Below are positions 5,069-6,527 of a stretch of DNA of 6,527 nt, in pieces. How positions within the stretch are numbered: the first letter of the stretch is position 1; each line of letters begins with the position of its first letter. Source of the stretch: Rhodospirillaceae bacterium (lineage in GTDB: Bacteria > Pseudomonadota > Alphaproteobacteria > Rhodospirillales > Magnetovibrionaceae); the NCBI GenBank assembly GCA_029883045.1, contig JAOUJU010000097.1, positions 1 to 6,527 of the forward strand, written 5' to 3'. Position numbers and translations under genes: made by a program. Below the pieces are notes generated by a model. That model was not told the origin of the DNA. It saw only the letters and a list, made by a program, of their open reading frames with translations, and searched no databases.

Positions 5069-6527
5069 ATGGCAAATGAGAACGCAAAAACCATAGATGC
5101 TCGGCGCACCCTTGAGGTCGAGGGTAAATCTTATGATTATTATTCCATCCCCGCCGCCGGCGAAGCAGGAATAGGTGATGTTTCAAAGCTGCCGTTTTCA
5201 ATGAAGGTATTGCTGGAAAATTTGCTTAGATTCGAAGACGGGCGCACGGTTTTTAGCGATGACATCAAGGCCGCCGCCAGTGGCGTTGCCGGGCGCGAAA
5301 TTGCCTATCGTCCAGCCCGGGTATTAATGCAAGATTTTACTGGCGTTCCGGCGGTGGTTGATTTGGCCGCCATGCGCGACGCCATGTTAGCAATGGGCGG
5401 AGATCCTAAAAAAATAAACCCCCTTTCCCCGGTTGATTTGGTAATTGACCATTCAGTGATGATCGATTTTTCCGGCACGGCTGATTCATTGAAAAAAAAT
5501 GAAGAAATGGAATTTACCCGCAACCGCGAACGTTATGAATTTTTGCGTTGGGGCCAAGATGCATTTGATAATTTTCGCGTTGTTCCACCGGGAACCGGAA
5601 TTTGCCATCAAGTAAACGTTGAAAACTTAGCGCAAGTTGTTTGGACCGAAAAAGTTGATGGAAAAGTTATGGCTTTTCCCGACACACTGGTCGGAACTGA
5701 TAGCCACACCACCATGGTCAATGGCTTGGCCGTATTGGGTTGGGGTGTTGGCGGTATCGAGGCCGAGGCGGCAATGCTGGGCCAACCAATTTCAATGTTA
5801 ATACCCGAAGTAATCGGATTTAAATTAAGCGGCTCAATGAAAGAAGGCACCACTGCCACTGATTTAGTTTTGCGCATTGTTGAAATGCTGCGGCAAAAAG
5901 GTGTGGTCGGTAAATTTGTCGAATTTTTTGGGAATGCGCTCGATCACTTGTCGTTACCCGACCGGGCAACTATCGCCAACATGGCGCCGGAATACGGTGC
6001 AACTTGCGGCATATTCCCCATTGATAGTGAAACCATAAATTACCTTAATTTTACTGCGCGTGACCCCGAACGGGTTCGATTGGTTGAAGCCTACGCCAAA
6101 GCCCAAGGCATGTGGCGGGATGAAAATTCACCCGAACCAGTTTTCACCGATGTGTTAGAGCTTGATATTTCTACTGTCGAGCCATCATTGGCTGGGCCAA
6201 AACGCCCGCAAGACCGCATTGCGTTATCTGCTTCGGCGGGCGCATTTAAAACAGCGCTTAATGATTTAGCTGGTGTGTCTGGCGTACGTGAAGCTGATGT
6301 TGATGGCCAAGATTATAAATTGCGTGATGGCGACGTGGTCATTGCCGCTATTACCAGTTGCACCAATACATCAAACCCTTCCGTGTTGGTGGCGGCCGGA
6401 TTATTAGCCAAAAAAGCCAATGAAAAAGGGCTTAAACCGAAGCCTTGGGTAAAAACATCATTGGCCCCGGGCAGCCAAGTTGTGGCTGATTATTTACAGG
6501 CCGCCGGATTACAAACCCATCTTGATG
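5069..6527 (+). CDS. acnA: Aconitate hydratase AcnA (3' end cut by window edge)
   Basis: Cytoplasmic [4Fe-4S] aconitase that interconverts citrate and isocitrate through cis-aconitate in the TCA cycle. The first 486 residues are present out of roughly 890-900 expected. AcnA/IRP-type landmarks in order: SMKVLLENLLRFEDG (44-58), VLMQDFTGVPAVVDLAAMRDAM (85-106), DLVIDHSVMIDF (123-134), GICHQVNVENL (177-187), the substrate-site motif GTDSHTTMVNGL (209-220), VGKFVEFFG (280-288), EYGATCGIFPID (308-319), and AAITSCTNTSNPSVL (426-440). Cys431 in the last motif is the first of the three cluster ligands; the other two lie beyond the right edge. The ATG is preceded by GGAG with a rather long 12-base spacing. 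The gene is transcribed away from ccmA, with 415 bases between the two starts. No frameshift seen. The product is assigned over AcnB with confidence from motif order. Confidence 0.97.
   Translation, partial: MANENAKTIDARRTLEVEGKSYDYYSIPAAGEAGIGDVSKLPFSMKVLLENLLRFEDGRTVFSDDIKAAASGVAGREIAYRPARVLMQDFTGVPAVVDLAAMRDAMLAMGGDPKKINPLSPVDLVIDHSVMIDFSGTADSLKKNEEMEFTRNRERYEFLRWGQDAFDNFRVVPPGTGICHQVNVENLAQVVWTEKVDGKVMAFPDTLVGTDSHTTMVNGLAVLGWGVGGIEAEAAMLGQPISMLIPEVIGFKLSGSMKEGTTATDLVLRIVEMLRQKGVVGKFVEFFGNALDHLSLPDRATIANMAPEYGATCGIFPIDSETINYLNFTARDPERVRLVEAYAKAQGMWRDENSPEPVFTDVLELDISTVEPSLAGPKRPQDRIALSASAGAFKTALNDLAGVSGVREADVDGQDYKLRDGDVVIAAITSCTNTSNPSVLVAAGLLAKKANEKGLKPKPWVKTSLAPGSQVVADYLQAAGLQTHLD

Noticed and set aside
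5305..5877. Minus-strand frames opposite acnA
   Set aside because: They lie opposite conserved aconitase motifs and have no motif or ribosome site of their own.

Overview
The window looks like a moderate-GC alphaproteobacterial chromosome. The protein sequences match alphaproteobacterial-type Ccm (System I cytochrome c maturation) proteins and an AcnA-type aconitase, and the order ccmABCDEF divergent from acnA fits that class. I would not name a genus. I see no transposase, integrase, CRISPR array, tRNA or rRNA.

Layout. From 4653 down to 1 the minus strand carries a compact operon read right to left: ccmA (TTG start), ccmB (directly abutting), a 159-base gap, ccmC (TTG start, re-called here at 3183), ccmD (GTG start, 54 codons), ccmE (ATG at 2249) and ccmF, which overlaps ccmE by one base and runs off the left edge after 594 codons. 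From 5069 to the right edge the plus strand carries the first 486 codons of acnA. The divergent intergenic region (4654-5068) is not empty. It holds a strong intrinsic terminator oriented on the minus strand, nested inverted repeats behind it that look like a structured small RNA (roughly 4721-4925, minus strand), and a plausible acnA promoter.

How the genes work together. CcmA and CcmB form the ABC unit whose ATP hydrolysis releases holo-CcmE. CcmC with CcmD loads periplasmic heme covalently onto CcmE, through His122 here. CcmF takes heme from CcmE and, with CcmH-type partners expected beyond the left edge, ligates it to apocytochrome c CXXCH motifs. All key residues I could check are intact: the Walker motifs, the WWD motifs and their flanking histidines, and the CcmE His/Tyr pair. 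AcnA is a [4Fe-4S] TCA-cycle enzyme with no direct role in heme handling; its adjacency is at most a shared link to iron and respiration.

The protein-coding part is ordinary. The item that deserves a second look is the candidate small RNA between ccmA and acnA, which has a C/U-rich, anti-Shine-Dalgarno-like hairpin loop and its own terminator.
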